A stretch of DNA of 64,000 nt from Treponema socranskii subsp. paredis ATCC 35535 (GTDB taxonomy: Bacteria > Spirochaetota > Spirochaetia > Treponematales > Treponemataceae): positions 469,092 through 533,091 of the forward strand of contig KE332515.1 of assembly GCA_000413015.1 (NCBI GenBank). Direction: 5' to 3'. Made by a program: the position numbers and the translations under genes. Numbering within the stretch: position 1 is the first letter of the stretch; each line of letters starts with the position of its first letter. Below the pieces are notes generated by a model, which was not told where the DNA came from, searched no databases, and saw only the letters and a list, made by a program, of their open reading frames with translations. Of this stretch, positions 49,692 to 59,566 are shown piece after piece.

Positions 49692-51088
49692 AGAACCGCC
49701 TTTCCGTACAGCCGTACGTTGTTTGAAATAAATTCGACGTGAGGAGCATCGCCGTAAAGATTCCATTTATGATATATAAAATCCCGAACGCCGATCGAAA
49801 AATTTTTCCAAAGCGAGTGTTCGTAGCCTATGTCGGCATACTGCACAAAGAGCGCTCCTCCGTATCCGCTTTTTCCGTCCGGCAATTTAAATAAAAAATC
49901 GCCGTTCACCGACGCTTGGAACGTACCGAATCTCCTGTTTTCGATCGCTATTCCGAGTCTGGCATACGCGCCGCTATAATAATCATAAGTCCGCTTCGAA
50001 TCTTTTTTATAATTTGTTAATTTTTTCATATAATAATTATTTTCAGTCGCATTGATGATATCCCATCCGGCAAAGGCTTCCCATTTTAAATTCCACTTTT
50101 CATCTGCCGACGCGATGTATTGCTTGACTCCCGCTCCGGAAGCGGCGGTCGCATAGTGTATATCGGATGCGAAAATGACATTATACGCCGCTTCGACGCC
50201 GAAAGTCGACTTCGCACGTCCTTCGGCCGGTATCGGAACGGAATACAAAAGCCCGTTCGCAAAAACCCTCAGACAGTATGAGTCGATAAATCCCGCAATC
50301 GAAAGATCGAGCGTAAACTGATCGAGGGGAGCTTCGGTTTTGTGAGCGTAAGGATCGCCGTAGACGGCTTTTACGCCCGTCGCAAAAACGGGAATATCGA
50401 TGCCGTCGGCATTGTTATACGTATCGGAAAATTTAATAAAATTCGAAAAAAGATCGACACCGAAAAAAAGCTCGACGGATTCCACTCCGCCCGATACTTC
50501 GGGAGCTTTCGTTCCCGTTACAAAGCGGTTGAACGCATCTTGAGGACTTATGAGCCATGTGAGCGGCTTGAGCCGTCCCTTAGTCGATAAAAAAAGACGG
50601 TGCAGCATCTCTCCGTAGAGCGCTCCCGCAAAGGGCGTTACGATCATATCGTTGATCGAAGGCAGGCTCGTTTCCATAAACAGTTCCCAAAAAAGAGAAC
50701 CGGCTGCGGAAAACAAAAAACTTTGATAAAAATTAAAACCGTTTGCCCTGCCCGCATTGAAATAGAGAGAACCGGCATAGGGATGGGCGAATTGATTGAC
50801 GACGAAAGTATTTTGATCGAACTCCCACTTGCCGCTTGAAAGATGCTTCCACATAAATGACGGATTCGTCTTGGCAAAATCCGCATTGAGTACGATGCTG
50901 TCGAACGCGTTTACGGCGAAGTTTACGCCGAGTACTTCGGCCGATGCGATAAAAAAACCTTGGACGCCGGGCTTTGCAACGGCAAGAGCCTTTTCGGTTT
51001 CGATGTGTTCTTTGCCGTCTTCCGCACCGCAAGGTAAAACGGCGATGCAAAAAAGCAGCAAAGCGATACGGGATAATTTTCCAAACAC
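49688..51088 (-). CDS. DUF3943-type outer membrane protein (copy 1 of a tandem pair)
   Basis: The product has 466 residues. The signal peptide (to about LPCGA) precedes the DUF3943 core with NTFVVNQFAHPYAGSLYFN, GRANGFNFYQSFLF and YGEMLHRLF, closely matching the neighbour. Strands follow and the end is NNVRLYGKAVL. The start is GTG at 51088; the -10 hexamer TAAATT ends 6 nt before it, so this gene may produce a leaderless mRNA with a GTG start. Operon with the next paralogue. Confidence 0.8.
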   Translation of the reverse strand: MFGKLSRIALLLFCIAVLPCGAEDGKEHIETEKALAVAKPGVQGFFIASAEVLGVNFAVNAFDSIVLNADFAKTNPSFMWKHLSSGKWEFDQNTFVVNQFAHPYAGSLYFNAGRANGFNFYQSFLFSAAGSLFWELFMETSLPSINDMIVTPFAGALYGEMLHRLFLSTKGRLKPLTWLISPQDAFNRFVTGTKAPEVSGGVESVELFFGVDLFSNFIKFSDTYNNADGIDIPVFATGVKAVYGDPYAHKTEAPLDQFTLDLSIAGFIDSYCLRVFANGLLYSVPIPAEGRAKSTFGVEAAYNVIFASDIHYATAASGAGVKQYIASADEKWNLKWEAFAGWDIINATENNYYMKKLTNYKKDSKRTYDYYSGAYARLGIAIENRRFGTFQASVNGDFLFKLPDGKSGYGGALFVQYADIGYEHSLWKNFSIGVRDFIYHKWNLYGDAPHVEFISNNVRLYGKAVL

Positions 51089-51094
51089 GGTAAT

Positions 51095-51123
51095 AATTTA
51101 ACATAAAAAATGCCGACTGTAAA
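51095..51123 (-). promoter_or_regulatory. Leaderless promoter of the DUF3943 pair (GTG start)
   Basis: On the minus strand, TTTACA (51118-51123), 17 bp, TAAATT (51095-51100), then 6 nt to GTG 51088. Confidence 0.55.
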
Positions 51124-51258
51124 TCCGAAGCTTTATAGTATTGTGTCGCTGCTTTTGACGCAATTTTATATCTGTGCTAGAATGTAAATCCGTGGAAATT
51201 TCAATTTTCAGATTTTTTCCATAATCAATTTAAAATCTGATTAGGAGTTTGCTGATCG

Positions 51259-52317
51259 ATGAAAATCGCCGTCGATGCGCGCATGCTCGGTTCGGGCGGA
51301 ATCGGCACCTATATCGCCTCGCTTTTGCCGTATTTTTTGGAAAAAAACGAATGCTTTATTTTCGGAGATGGAAGTGCGGTCTCTCCGTTCGGAAAATACG
51401 AAAACGCGGAAACCGCCGAATGCCGCGTCAAAACCTTTTCGCTTGCCGAACGCTTTGCATTTCCGCGTGAATTATGTAAAAAAATCAATTCGTGCGACGT
51501 GTACTATACGCCCTATTGCAATATTCCGTCGGGTATCGAAATCCCCGTTTTTTCAACGATCCACGACGTCGTCTTTCTCGATGTTCCCGGCCTTGCATCG
51601 AAAGCGGGAGTTGCCGCACGGAAATATTTTTATCAGCGTGCCGTCGACAAATCCCGCACAATCTTTACCGTTTCGGAATTTTCTCAAAACCGCATCAGAG
51701 CGACGCTCGACTGTAAAAATCTGCCGATCGTCGTCGCATACAATGCGCTTCCCGCGTGGTTTTATTCGAAACCTTCTCAAGTTGTACACAAAATCAGACA
51801 ACTGCTCTTTGTCGGCAATATAAAAAAACACAAGGGCCTTTCCGTTTTGCTTGACGCACTGAAAAAAGCGCGGAAAACAGGCTTCGATATGCCGCTCGTC
51901 ATCGCAGGAAACGCCGACAATTTTCGAACGCGCGACACGACTGTTGCCCGTGAAATCGCCTCGCTTCCCGAAGACGCCGTGCGCTTTACGGGACGCATTT
52001 CGGATGCAGAACTTTCGGAACTGTATCGAAGGTCGACACTGCTCGTTCAGCCTTCGCTCTACGAAGGATTCGGACTCCCTCCGCTTGAAGCTCTGTCGCT
52101 CGGCACGAAAGCGCTCATATCGGACATTCCGGTATTTAAAGAGATATATGAAGGATTTCCCGTCGTCTTTTTTAAATCAGGAGATTCGGACGATTTGGCC
52201 GAAAAGCTCATCGCGTGTGCAAACGATACCGCACCGCTTCCGCCCCTTCCCGATCGCTATTCGTATAAAAAATCCGCCGCCATCATACTGGACGCCCTCG
52301 ATTTTTACCGCGCGTAG
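51259..52317 (+). CDS. Glycosyltransferase, GT4 family
   Basis: The product has 352 residues of GT-B fold. The N-terminus has GSGGIGTYIASLLPY (about 12-26). The C-terminal donor-binding half shows LFVGNIKKHKGL, VRFTGRISDAELSELY and LYEGFGLPPLEAL, the E-x7-E motif of retaining GT4 enzymes. AGGAG lies upstream, rather far from the ATG. It likely adds a mannose-like sugar to a surface glycan; acceptor unknown. Confidence 0.88.
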   Translation: MKIAVDARMLGSGGIGTYIASLLPYFLEKNECFIFGDGSAVSPFGKYENAETAECRVKTFSLAERFAFPRELCKKINSCDVYYTPYCNIPSGIEIPVFSTIHDVVFLDVPGLASKAGVAARKYFYQRAVDKSRTIFTVSEFSQNRIRATLDCKNLPIVVAYNALPAWFYSKPSQVVHKIRQLLFVGNIKKHKGLSVLLDALKKARKTGFDMPLVIAGNADNFRTRDTTVAREIASLPEDAVRFTGRISDAELSELYRRSTLLVQPSLYEGFGLPPLEALSLGTKALISDIPVFKEIYEGFPVVFFKSGDSDDLAEKLIACANDTAPLPPLPDRYSYKKSAAIILDALDFYRA

Positions 52318-52344
52318 AGCACACCGATGCGCATAACGCGGCGA

Positions 52345-52373
52345 TTGTTTTTCCGTGCGCTATGCGATACAAT
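52345..52373 (+). promoter_or_regulatory. Leaderless promoter of the GmhA-like gene
   Basis: TTGTTT (52345-52350), 17 bp, TACAAT (52368-52373), then 8 nt to ATG 52382. Confidence 0.6.
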
Positions 52374-52381
52374 CGAATCGT

Positions 52382-53017
52382 ATGATTGATTATATTTCCG
52401 TTTTACTGTCACGCTACCCTTCTCTTTCGGTATGCGGAAAAGATATCCGCCTCGCCTGCGAACTCATCAAAACCTGCTATGAAAACGGCGGAAAGCTCAT
52501 CGTCGCCGGAAACGGCGGAAGCGCCGCCGACAGCGATCACATCTGCGGAGAACTTTTGAAAAGTTTTGTAAAAAAACGCCGGATCGAAAAATCGTTCATC
52601 GACGCGCTTAGTGCAATCGACGCCGAAACGGGAGCATATCTTTCGGATAAACTCGAAGGCTCGCTTCCCGCAATTTCGCTCGCAAACCAAAGCGCCGCAA
52701 TGACGGCAAGTTTAAACGACGTCGACGGTAACGTACTCTTCGCGCAGCAGCTTAACGGCTACGGCAAAGCGGGCGACGTTTTTTTAGGTATTTCGACGAG
52801 CGGCAACGCAAAAAACGTTTTCTATGCGGCGGTTGTCGCAAAAGCGAAAGGAATGAAAACGATCGCTCTTTCCGGCAAAACCGGCGGAAAAATCGCGCCC
52901 CTCGCCGACGCCGCAATCGTCGTGCCGGAAAACGAAACATATAAAATTCAGGAACTGCACTTGCCGATATATCACGCGCTCTGCCTGCAGATCGAAGAGT
53001 ATTTTTTTGCCGACTAA
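52382..53017 (+). CDS. gmhA: SIS-domain sugar isomerase, GmhA-like
   Basis: The product has 211 residues and is a single SIS domain. NGGSAADSDHICGEL (about 46-60) and GISTSGNAKNV (about 135-145) are the sugar-phosphate-binding loops of phosphoheptose isomerase, and the C-terminal LHLPIYHALCLQIEE supplies the conserved His. It is slightly longer than E. coli GmhA because of an insertion near 62-95. It probably converts sedoheptulose 7-phosphate or a similar sugar for surface glycans. An in-frame ATG 27 nt earlier lies within the promoter. Confidence 0.8.
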   Translation: MIDYISVLLSRYPSLSVCGKDIRLACELIKTCYENGGKLIVAGNGGSAADSDHICGELLKSFVKKRRIEKSFIDALSAIDAETGAYLSDKLEGSLPAISLANQSAAMTASLNDVDGNVLFAQQLNGYGKAGDVFLGISTSGNAKNVFYAAVVAKAKGMKTIALSGKTGGKIAPLADAAIVVPENETYKIQELHLPIYHALCLQIEEYFFAD

Positions 53018-53044
53018 TTTTTTTCATCGTTGCAGGGGATTTTT

Positions 53045-53671
53045 ATGCATATAAAAAAAATTACTGCCGTGCTCGCCGCGGCAATCTGTACCGCTTTGCT
53101 TTACGCCGCTTCCCCCGAACCGTACAATTACTACGAATCCGCTCCCGGTTATACCGAGCCCTTCGATTCGAATGACGATGCATCTACTTTCGACCGAAAT
53201 ATTCCGATCGAAAGAGAATATCAAGGAAACGATCCCGTCGAAGGTTATTGGATTGCGACAAACCAGCGCACGGGAGAAGCGCTGTGCGGCTGGCACATGT
53301 TCGTAAAAGACGGCATATTGTACGGTGTTATCCTCTCGGCAAAGGATGCAACGAATGAAAGCATCGCTTTCCGAGCAAAAGGCCCCTATCCCGATTTTCC
53401 CGAAAAAGGCAAACTCGACAAAAAACCGATGTTCGGTCCGACGTGGATTTACGGTCTTAAAAATGCGGGAACGGGTCGATGGAAGAGAGGCTATATCATA
53501 AATCCCGACGACGGAAATTGTTTTCGCTGCAAAATTACGTTTTGTAAAACGGACGGCAAACGGTATAAACGCGATTATATAAAAATGTGCGGCTCGCTTC
53601 GAGGCATCGGTATCGGCATAACACAGCTGTGGCCGGCAGCGACAAAGGCTGAAGCATCGGGTATACGGTAA
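53045..53671 (+). CDS. Exported DUF2147-like protein
   Basis: The product has 208 residues with a signal peptide (KKITAVLAAAICTALLYAA). After a Tyr/Asp-rich linker the DUF2147 layout is recognisable: GYWIATNQRTGEALCGWHMF, DGILYGVILSA, IYGLKNAGTGRWKRGYIINP, DDGNCFRCKI and CGSLRGIGIGITQLW. These proteins are secreted and of unknown function. AGGGGA precedes ATG 53045, 27 bp after gmhA. Confidence 0.75.
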   Translation: MHIKKITAVLAAAICTALLYAASPEPYNYYESAPGYTEPFDSNDDASTFDRNIPIEREYQGNDPVEGYWIATNQRTGEALCGWHMFVKDGILYGVILSAKDATNESIAFRAKGPYPDFPEKGKLDKKPMFGPTWIYGLKNAGTGRWKRGYIINPDDGNCFRCKITFCKTDGKRYKRDYIKMCGSLRGIGIGITQLWPAATKAEASGIR

Positions 53672-53695
53672 GGAACATACATTAAGGAGAAAAGC

Positions 53696-54823
53696 GTGAA
53701 AATTGCAATCGTACACGACTGGCTCGTCAATTACGGAGGCGCGGAATCCGTAATCGAATCGATTTTAAAAATATATCCCGACGCCGATATTTTTACGCTC
53801 GTATACGACAAACGCAAAATCGGAAATCATTTTCAAAACAATACAATTTTCACGAGTCCGCTTCAAAAGCTTCCGCTCGCGACAAAGCTGTACACGAAAC
53901 TTTTAAAGTTTATGCCTAAAGCCTTCGAGTCTTTCGATTTTTCGCCTTACGACCTCGTCATCTGCTCTTCTTCATCGTGCGCAAAAGGCGTCATCACCCC
54001 GCCGGACGTTCCTCATATCGCATACGTGCACACGCCGATGCGCTACGCGTGGGATCTCTTTTTCGATTATCGAAAGCGAAGCGGCCGCCTCACCCGCTTT
54101 TTTATGGATAAGTGGATGACCGAAATCCGAGAGTGGGATTATATTTCAAGTCAACGGATAGATAAAATAATCGCAAATTCGAAATACATCTCGCGGCGAA
54201 TCGAAAAATTTTGGAAGCGGGATTCCGAAGTCATCTACCCGCCCGTGCATCTCGAAAAATTTACACCGATAAAAAATCCTTCTCTCGATTATTATGTCGC
54301 CTTTTCACGCCTCGTTCCGTATAAGCGAATCGATATCGCCGTCGACGCCTGCAAAGCGCTCGGAAAAAATCTTATCGTTATCGGCTCGGGCTCGGAAGGA
54401 AAAAATTTAAAAAAACGCGCGGCGAACGCAAAAAACATCACGTTTACCGGCAGGATAAGCGATGAAAAACTGTGTTCATACCTGCAAAACTGTAAAGCGC
54501 TCATCTTTTGTGCGGAAGAAGATTTCGGCATCGTACCGCTTGAAGCGCAGGCGTGCGGGAGACCGGTCATCGCCTACGGAAAAGGCGGCGCGTGCGAAAC
54601 GGTCCAAGACGGAAAAACCGGCGTCTTTTTTTCGGACCAGACGGCAAGCTCCGCGAAAGAGGCAATCGAACGCTTTGAAGCGCTCGATAAAAAAGGTGCA
54701 TTTAAAAGCGAAAAAATCGTACAACACGCCGCATCTTTTTCCGAAGAGCGCTTTATCCGCGAGTTTAAATCGGCGGTTGAAAGCATGCAAAAAACGCTGA
54801 AACAGCAAACGCTTCACAAATAA
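53696..54823 (+). CDS. Glycosyltransferase, GT1/GT4 family (WbaZ-like)
   Basis: The product has 375 residues of GT-B fold. The start VHDWLVNYGGAESVIESIL is typical of mannosyltransferases of the WbaZ group, followed by YVHTPMRYAWDLFFDY (about 111-126). The C-terminal part shows SRLVPYKRIDIAV and the donor site CAEEDFGIVPLEAQACGRPVIAYG with E-x7-E. GTG start 53696 with AAGGAG upstream. Part of the surface-glycan group. Confidence 0.88.
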   Translation: MKIAIVHDWLVNYGGAESVIESILKIYPDADIFTLVYDKRKIGNHFQNNTIFTSPLQKLPLATKLYTKLLKFMPKAFESFDFSPYDLVICSSSSCAKGVITPPDVPHIAYVHTPMRYAWDLFFDYRKRSGRLTRFFMDKWMTEIREWDYISSQRIDKIIANSKYISRRIEKFWKRDSEVIYPPVHLEKFTPIKNPSLDYYVAFSRLVPYKRIDIAVDACKALGKNLIVIGSGSEGKNLKKRAANAKNITFTGRISDEKLCSYLQNCKALIFCAEEDFGIVPLEAQACGRPVIAYGKGGACETVQDGKTGVFFSDQTASSAKEAIERFEALDKKGAFKSEKIVQHAASFSEERFIREFKSAVESMQKTLKQQTLHK

Positions 54824-54860
54824 CAGCGCCCATAGGCCGTATGCACGACGGGAATACTCA

Positions 54861-54889
54861 TTGCGCAGCCCTTATTTCTGTGTTACTAT
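54861..54889 (+). promoter_or_regulatory. Leaderless promoter of the Wzi-like gene
   Basis: TTGCGC (54861-54866), 17 bp, TACTAT (54884-54889), then 8 nt to ATG 54898. An overlapping TATAAT at 54887-54892 would place the start even closer. Confidence 0.55.
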
Positions 54890-54897
54890 AATCCGCC

Positions 54898-56592
54898 ATG
54901 AAATTATGTAAATATATTTGTGCAGGACTTTTCGCTTCGATATCGGTATTTTCAATTTTTTCGCAGGAAGCGTTAAAGTCGACGGAAGAAGAGTACTATG
55001 ATTTTTTAGCCTTGCAAGGTATTACAAAACGCCCGTATTTGAACTACAGAACATTGAGCGATTCGGATTGGGTGTTTATTGATGACGGTACCGATACGGA
55101 AGAAAATACAGCCGCGGATAAAAATATCGATGCGGCACACGTCTGGCAAAATAACTATCTCGGAAAACGGCGTTTTATAAACGGCAATAAAAAGCTCGCA
55201 TGGAAAATCTACGGCCCCGAATGGTACAACAGCTTTAATACCAGTGCCCCCTACGGACAAAACGACGGCGCTCTGTGGCAGGGCCGCGGCTACAATACGA
55301 GCTTGACAGGGGGAGCGCGCTTTGAAGCGTACGGAGTTGAGCTGACGCTGAAGCCGCAGCTCAGCTTTTCGCAAAACATGGCCTTTGATATTATGGCATC
55401 AAACTACGACAGTAAGTACGGATATTTTTGGGGATATAGTCACAATATCGGAATAGATGCACCGCAGCGTTTCGGTGATAAACCTTTTTTTACATTCGAC
55501 TGGGGCGATACCGAAATCCGCTATACGTGGAAAAATTTGACGATAGGATTCGGAACACAGAGCGTATGGCTCGGCCCCGCATACCTTAATCCTATGCTCG
55601 GAAGTAATAATGCACCGGGATATCCGAAACTGGATTTAGGACTGCGGCGTACTGAAATACGGTTACCATGGCTTAAATGGTATATCGGAGATATTGAAGG
55701 GCGCATATGGACGGGGATGCTGACGGAATCGGATTATTTTGATACCGACAGTTCAAACGATCATACTATGATAAACGGTATTTCGATAAGCTATGCCCCG
55801 TCGTTCATACCGGGACTTACACTCGGAGTCAATCGAATATTCTTAACAAAATGGGCTTGGAAAAATCTCAAATACATCGGCAGATTGTTTACAACGACAA
55901 AAGGTAACGATGTGTATGGAGACGGAGAAGATCAAAAAGTTGCACTTAACGCCGTATGGCATTTCCCAAAAATCGGTTTTGAAGTATACGGAGAATTAGG
56001 AATCGATGATTATGCGACAAAAGAAGTAAATCCGTTTCATACTGCGATTTACACTGTCGGCTTCCATCAGTATATTCCTTTACCCATATACAAATTATTT
56101 CCGAATAAAAAGATAGACCTTGATTTGCACAGCGAGCTGATATTTGAATGGAACAACTTCGAAATGTCTCAAGACTTTCAACTGCAATGGGTATATATGG
56201 GATACTATGCGCATCACCAAATACGACAGGGTTATACAAATAGAGGACAGATATTGGGAGCAGGCTCGGGCTATTTCGGCAACAGTCAATTTTTAGGGTA
56301 CCAAGTATATTACCCGCGCGGAAGCACAATGCTTTCTTTCCATCGATTTTGTCCGGATAACAATTATATACTTAATAAAGCCGTCGGAACAGATGCAAAT
56401 ACGGTAAATAAAGATTACTGGGAGCGTTACGAAAGCTATATCACATGGAAACTTGAATCGTCATTTTTTCTTTTCAAATCACTATGTCTTACCGGCAGTA
56501 TTGCATATACTCACGTATATTACCGAAATTATATAAAAAATAATGAGATGCACGGTATTACATGCACTTTGAAGGGGAAATATAATTTTTAA
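54898..56592 (+). CDS. Capsule-assembly Wzi family outer membrane protein
   Basis: The product has 564 residues with a signal peptide (to about FSIFSQ, then E). The central region has the Wzi hallmark GFGTQSVWLGPAYLNPML (about 219-236), GYPKLDLGLRRTEIRLPW (about 242-259) and a late GQILGAGSGYFGNSQFLGY, with strand-rich spacing throughout. Wzi anchors or assembles exported polysaccharide at the outer membrane in Gram-negative bacteria. Its place at the head of an ABC flippase and glycosyltransferase group fits a surface-polymer role. Codon use and base composition are A+T-richer than the genes to the left. Confidence 0.85.
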   Translation: MKLCKYICAGLFASISVFSIFSQEALKSTEEEYYDFLALQGITKRPYLNYRTLSDSDWVFIDDGTDTEENTAADKNIDAAHVWQNNYLGKRRFINGNKKLAWKIYGPEWYNSFNTSAPYGQNDGALWQGRGYNTSLTGGARFEAYGVELTLKPQLSFSQNMAFDIMASNYDSKYGYFWGYSHNIGIDAPQRFGDKPFFTFDWGDTEIRYTWKNLTIGFGTQSVWLGPAYLNPMLGSNNAPGYPKLDLGLRRTEIRLPWLKWYIGDIEGRIWTGMLTESDYFDTDSSNDHTMINGISISYAPSFIPGLTLGVNRIFLTKWAWKNLKYIGRLFTTTKGNDVYGDGEDQKVALNAVWHFPKIGFEVYGELGIDDYATKEVNPFHTAIYTVGFHQYIPLPIYKLFPNKKIDLDLHSELIFEWNNFEMSQDFQLQWVYMGYYAHHQIRQGYTNRGQILGAGSGYFGNSQFLGYQVYYPRGSTMLSFHRFCPDNNYILNKAVGTDANTVNKDYWERYESYITWKLESSFFLFKSLCLTGSIAYTHVYYRNYIKNNEMHGITCTLKGKYNF

Positions 56593-56635
56593 TTTTCCAA
56601 TTCAATAAATGTAGTCATTCAGCAGCGGATAATCA

Positions 56636-58375
56636 ATGAAAGCTTTTTTGAAAATATTTACAATCCTTACTCCCAAACAGATGCGTATGTGCTTTATACT
56701 CATCTGCTTTATGTTTATCGGTGCGGCATTCGAAGCGGTCGGTATCGGCGCGCTCTATCCGCTTATAAACATCATAGGCCGGCCGGACTGGCTTGAAAAT
56801 CACAAAAAAATATTCGATATAGTTTCGATCGTCGGAATAAGGTCTCATCGGAACTTTATCATTTTTTGTGCAGGTGCTCTTATCGTTTTCTATTGCGTAA
56901 AAAGTCTTGCGCTCATTATTCAGACAAAACTGCATCTTCGCTTTTCCCTTGAAAATCAAAAAGACTACACGGAGCGGCTTTATTCGTATTATTTACGGAA
57001 ACCCTACCTTTACCATGTAAACATCAATTCCGCCGTTTTACAGAGGAATATAACGACCGGCGGACGCATCGTTTTCGCCGATATCCTCGTTTCCGCGCTG
57101 TCGGTCATAACGGAATTGATAACGGTTTTTATCATTTGGCTCATGCTGCTTATTATGGATTGGGTCATCGCGATCTCTTCGCTGTGCGTCATCGCGCCGC
57201 TTATCATTTTGATTTTAAAATATTTTCGAAAGCGTATTACAAAACAGGGAGAAATTCAAAATGCCTGTATAGCCGACTATACGAAATGGCTTTTACAGGG
57301 CTTGGGTTCCGTCAAAGAAACCAAAGTGATGCAAAACGAAAACTACTTTTGTAAAATGTTTTCCGCCGCCTATACGAAATATGCCGATACAGCACGGGAA
57401 TTTATGTTTATCGATAAGCTGCCGCGCATCATTGTCGAGCTCACGGGTGTGTGCGGCATACTCCTGCTCGTAATCGTAAAAATCATGACGGGCGTCATGC
57501 CTGAGTCGATCGTGCCCTCACTCGGCGTTTTGGGACTCGCGGCGGTGCGTCTTATGCCGAGCGTCAACAGGATCATCAGTTTGTTCAATACGATCAAATT
57601 CAATATGCCGCTGTTCAACGAAATGTACGACGATTTGCTCGCGATCAAAAACGAAAAAGATAAAGACGAGCAAAAGCGCTTGCATGCGGACGTAGGAAAA
57701 ATATCCTTTGTTAAGGAAATCACCGTACGGGATTTGACGTTTTCCTATCCGAACACGAAAAAGACCGTCTTTAAAAATATTTCGTTTTCCATACCCAAGG
57801 GAAGCTTCGTCGGAATCATCGGCGCGTCGGGCGCGGGGAAAACGACTTTTGTCGACATACTGCTCGGACTTCTGCCGCCGGAAAGCGGAGCGATCCTCGT
57901 CGACGGAAAAAATATTTACGACGATATTTCGTCGTGGCTTTGCAATATCGCATACGTACCTCAATCGATCTATTTGATCGACGGTTCGATACGCGAAAAT
58001 ATCGCGCTCGGCATCCCGACGGACAAAGTTTCCGAAGAACGCATACGCAAAGCATTGAAAATGGCGGAACTTTCCGATTTTATCGAAACGCTGAGTGAAA
58101 AAGAAAATACGCGGGTCGGAGAGCGCGGTGCGCTGCTTTCCGGAGGACAAAAGCAGCGCATCGGGATTGCGCGGGCATTGTATGCGAATCCGTCGGTGCT
58201 CGTTTTGGATGAAGCGACAAGCGCTCTCGACAACGAAACGGAAAAAAGCATAACGTCGACGATACTGAAATTGAAAGGCGAAATAACGATCATTTCGATA
58301 GCGCACCGGCTTTCGACGCTCGAAAACTGCGATTTTAAAATCAAAATCGAAAACGGTAAGGCTTTTCGAATATGA
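56636..58375 (+). CDS. ABC exporter half-transporter (PglK/MsbA-like flippase)
   Basis: The product has 579 residues. Six membrane helices occupy about 1-320. The ATPase domain (about 345-575) has Walker A GASGAGKTTF (about 395-404), Q-loop VPQSIYLIDG, signature LSGGQKQRIGIARALY (about 501-516) and Walker B VLVLDEATSALD (about 521-532). This fusion layout is shared by MsbA and the lipid-linked oligosaccharide flippase PglK; the glycan context favours a PglK-like role. No obvious ribosome-binding site precedes the ATG. Confidence 0.9.
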   Translation: MKAFLKIFTILTPKQMRMCFILICFMFIGAAFEAVGIGALYPLINIIGRPDWLENHKKIFDIVSIVGIRSHRNFIIFCAGALIVFYCVKSLALIIQTKLHLRFSLENQKDYTERLYSYYLRKPYLYHVNINSAVLQRNITTGGRIVFADILVSALSVITELITVFIIWLMLLIMDWVIAISSLCVIAPLIILILKYFRKRITKQGEIQNACIADYTKWLLQGLGSVKETKVMQNENYFCKMFSAAYTKYADTAREFMFIDKLPRIIVELTGVCGILLLVIVKIMTGVMPESIVPSLGVLGLAAVRLMPSVNRIISLFNTIKFNMPLFNEMYDDLLAIKNEKDKDEQKRLHADVGKISFVKEITVRDLTFSYPNTKKTVFKNISFSIPKGSFVGIIGASGAGKTTFVDILLGLLPPESGAILVDGKNIYDDISSWLCNIAYVPQSIYLIDGSIRENIALGIPTDKVSEERIRKALKMAELSDFIETLSEKENTRVGERGALLSGGQKQRIGIARALYANPSVLVLDEATSALDNETEKSITSTILKLKGEITIISIAHRLSTLENCDFKIKIENGKAFRI

Positions 58376-58464
58376 GTTTATTCGAATATGTTTGACGCTT
58401 TCCGTCGAAACAGTTTTATACTGTCGTGCGGCAGACAATATATTTTATTCGGAGCAATACAAGT

Positions 58465-59538
58465 ATGGCAAAGATTGTAATCAACGGAATTTTCTACAAC
58501 AAGCGTCTGTCCGGAATAGAACGGTTTGCGCATGAAATCACAAAGCGCTTGGACACGCTTACATCTCCGAACGAATTCATGCTTGCCCTTCCTCCTGTTG
58601 TACAAACAGATATTCCGCAATTTAAGAATATACATACTGTTCACCTTTTTAAAGCACCGGATTTTATCGGAAAGATAGAATTGTATATATATCTTTATCT
58701 GTACTTATGGCGCACACATTCCCTTTGTCTGGACTACGGAAACAGCACACCGTTTTTGGGACACAATATCGTTTTTTTACATGACATCTACTGCCGTGTT
58801 TTTCCGGAAGATTTTCGTACGGCAAGAGACAAATATATTATGAAAAAGACATGTAAAATGTATGAGCGTATCGCTAAAAAAGCGCGCCTCATCTGTACCG
58901 TGTCGCACTTCAGCAAAAAGCAGATTATGGATTACTACGGCGTACCCGAAGAAAAAATCCGCGTCATCTATAACGGCTTTGAGCAGATACATACGGTCAG
59001 TGCCGATGAAAGTATTTTGAAAAAATTAGGTCTTAATTCCAAAGAATTTTATTTTACACTCGGAAGCCTTTCCCTGCGAAAAAATCTGCAATGGATTATG
59101 AAACATGCGGAGCTTTATCCGAACGAACTTTTCGTCATATCGGGGGCGATGCTCAAAAATGTCATTCCGCCCGAACTTGAAAAAATAAAATTATTAAAAA
59201 ATGTTGTTCTCGCAGGCTATCTTTCAGACGGAGAAGTGAAAGCGCTTATGCAAAACTGCAAAGCGTTCGTATTCCCGACATACTTTGAAGGCTTCGGCAT
59301 ACCGCCTCTTGAAGCGCTCGCATGCGGAGCCTCCGTCATCATTTCGAATGCCGCAAGCTTGCCTGAAATATACGGAAGCTGCGCGCACTATATCGACCCA
59401 TTTAAGCCGGACGTCGATTTGGATGCGCTCCTTGCAGAACCCGTTTCATCCCCCGCTCCTCTTTTCGAAAAATATTCATTCGACAATTCGGCAAAAAAGT
59501 TATATGCGATTTTAAAAGAGATAGAGGGCGAGCGATAA
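58465..59538 (+). CDS. Glycosyltransferase, GT1/GT4 family
   Basis: The product has 357 residues of GT-B fold. It begins MAKIVINGIFYNKRLSGIE (typical of the WbdB/mannosyltransferase group) and has IFLHDIYCRVFPEDFR-like wording near 105-121. The donor half has LGSLSLRKNLQWI, LAGYLSDGEVKALM and YFEGFGIPPLEALACGASVI with E-x7-E. GGAG lies 10 nt upstream of ATG 58465; the in-frame ATG at 58426 is not supported. Lies between the flippase and a divergent GT2 gene. Confidence 0.88.
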   Translation: MAKIVINGIFYNKRLSGIERFAHEITKRLDTLTSPNEFMLALPPVVQTDIPQFKNIHTVHLFKAPDFIGKIELYIYLYLYLWRTHSLCLDYGNSTPFLGHNIVFLHDIYCRVFPEDFRTARDKYIMKKTCKMYERIAKKARLICTVSHFSKKQIMDYYGVPEEKIRVIYNGFEQIHTVSADESILKKLGLNSKEFYFTLGSLSLRKNLQWIMKHAELYPNELFVISGAMLKNVIPPELEKIKLLKNVVLAGYLSDGEVKALMQNCKAFVFPTYFEGFGIPPLEALACGASVIISNAASLPEIYGSCAHYIDPFKPDVDLDALLAEPVSSPAPLFEKYSFDNSAKKLYAILKEIEGER

Positions 59539-59566
59539 TCGGCAATTTAGGAAAACCCATCAGCCT

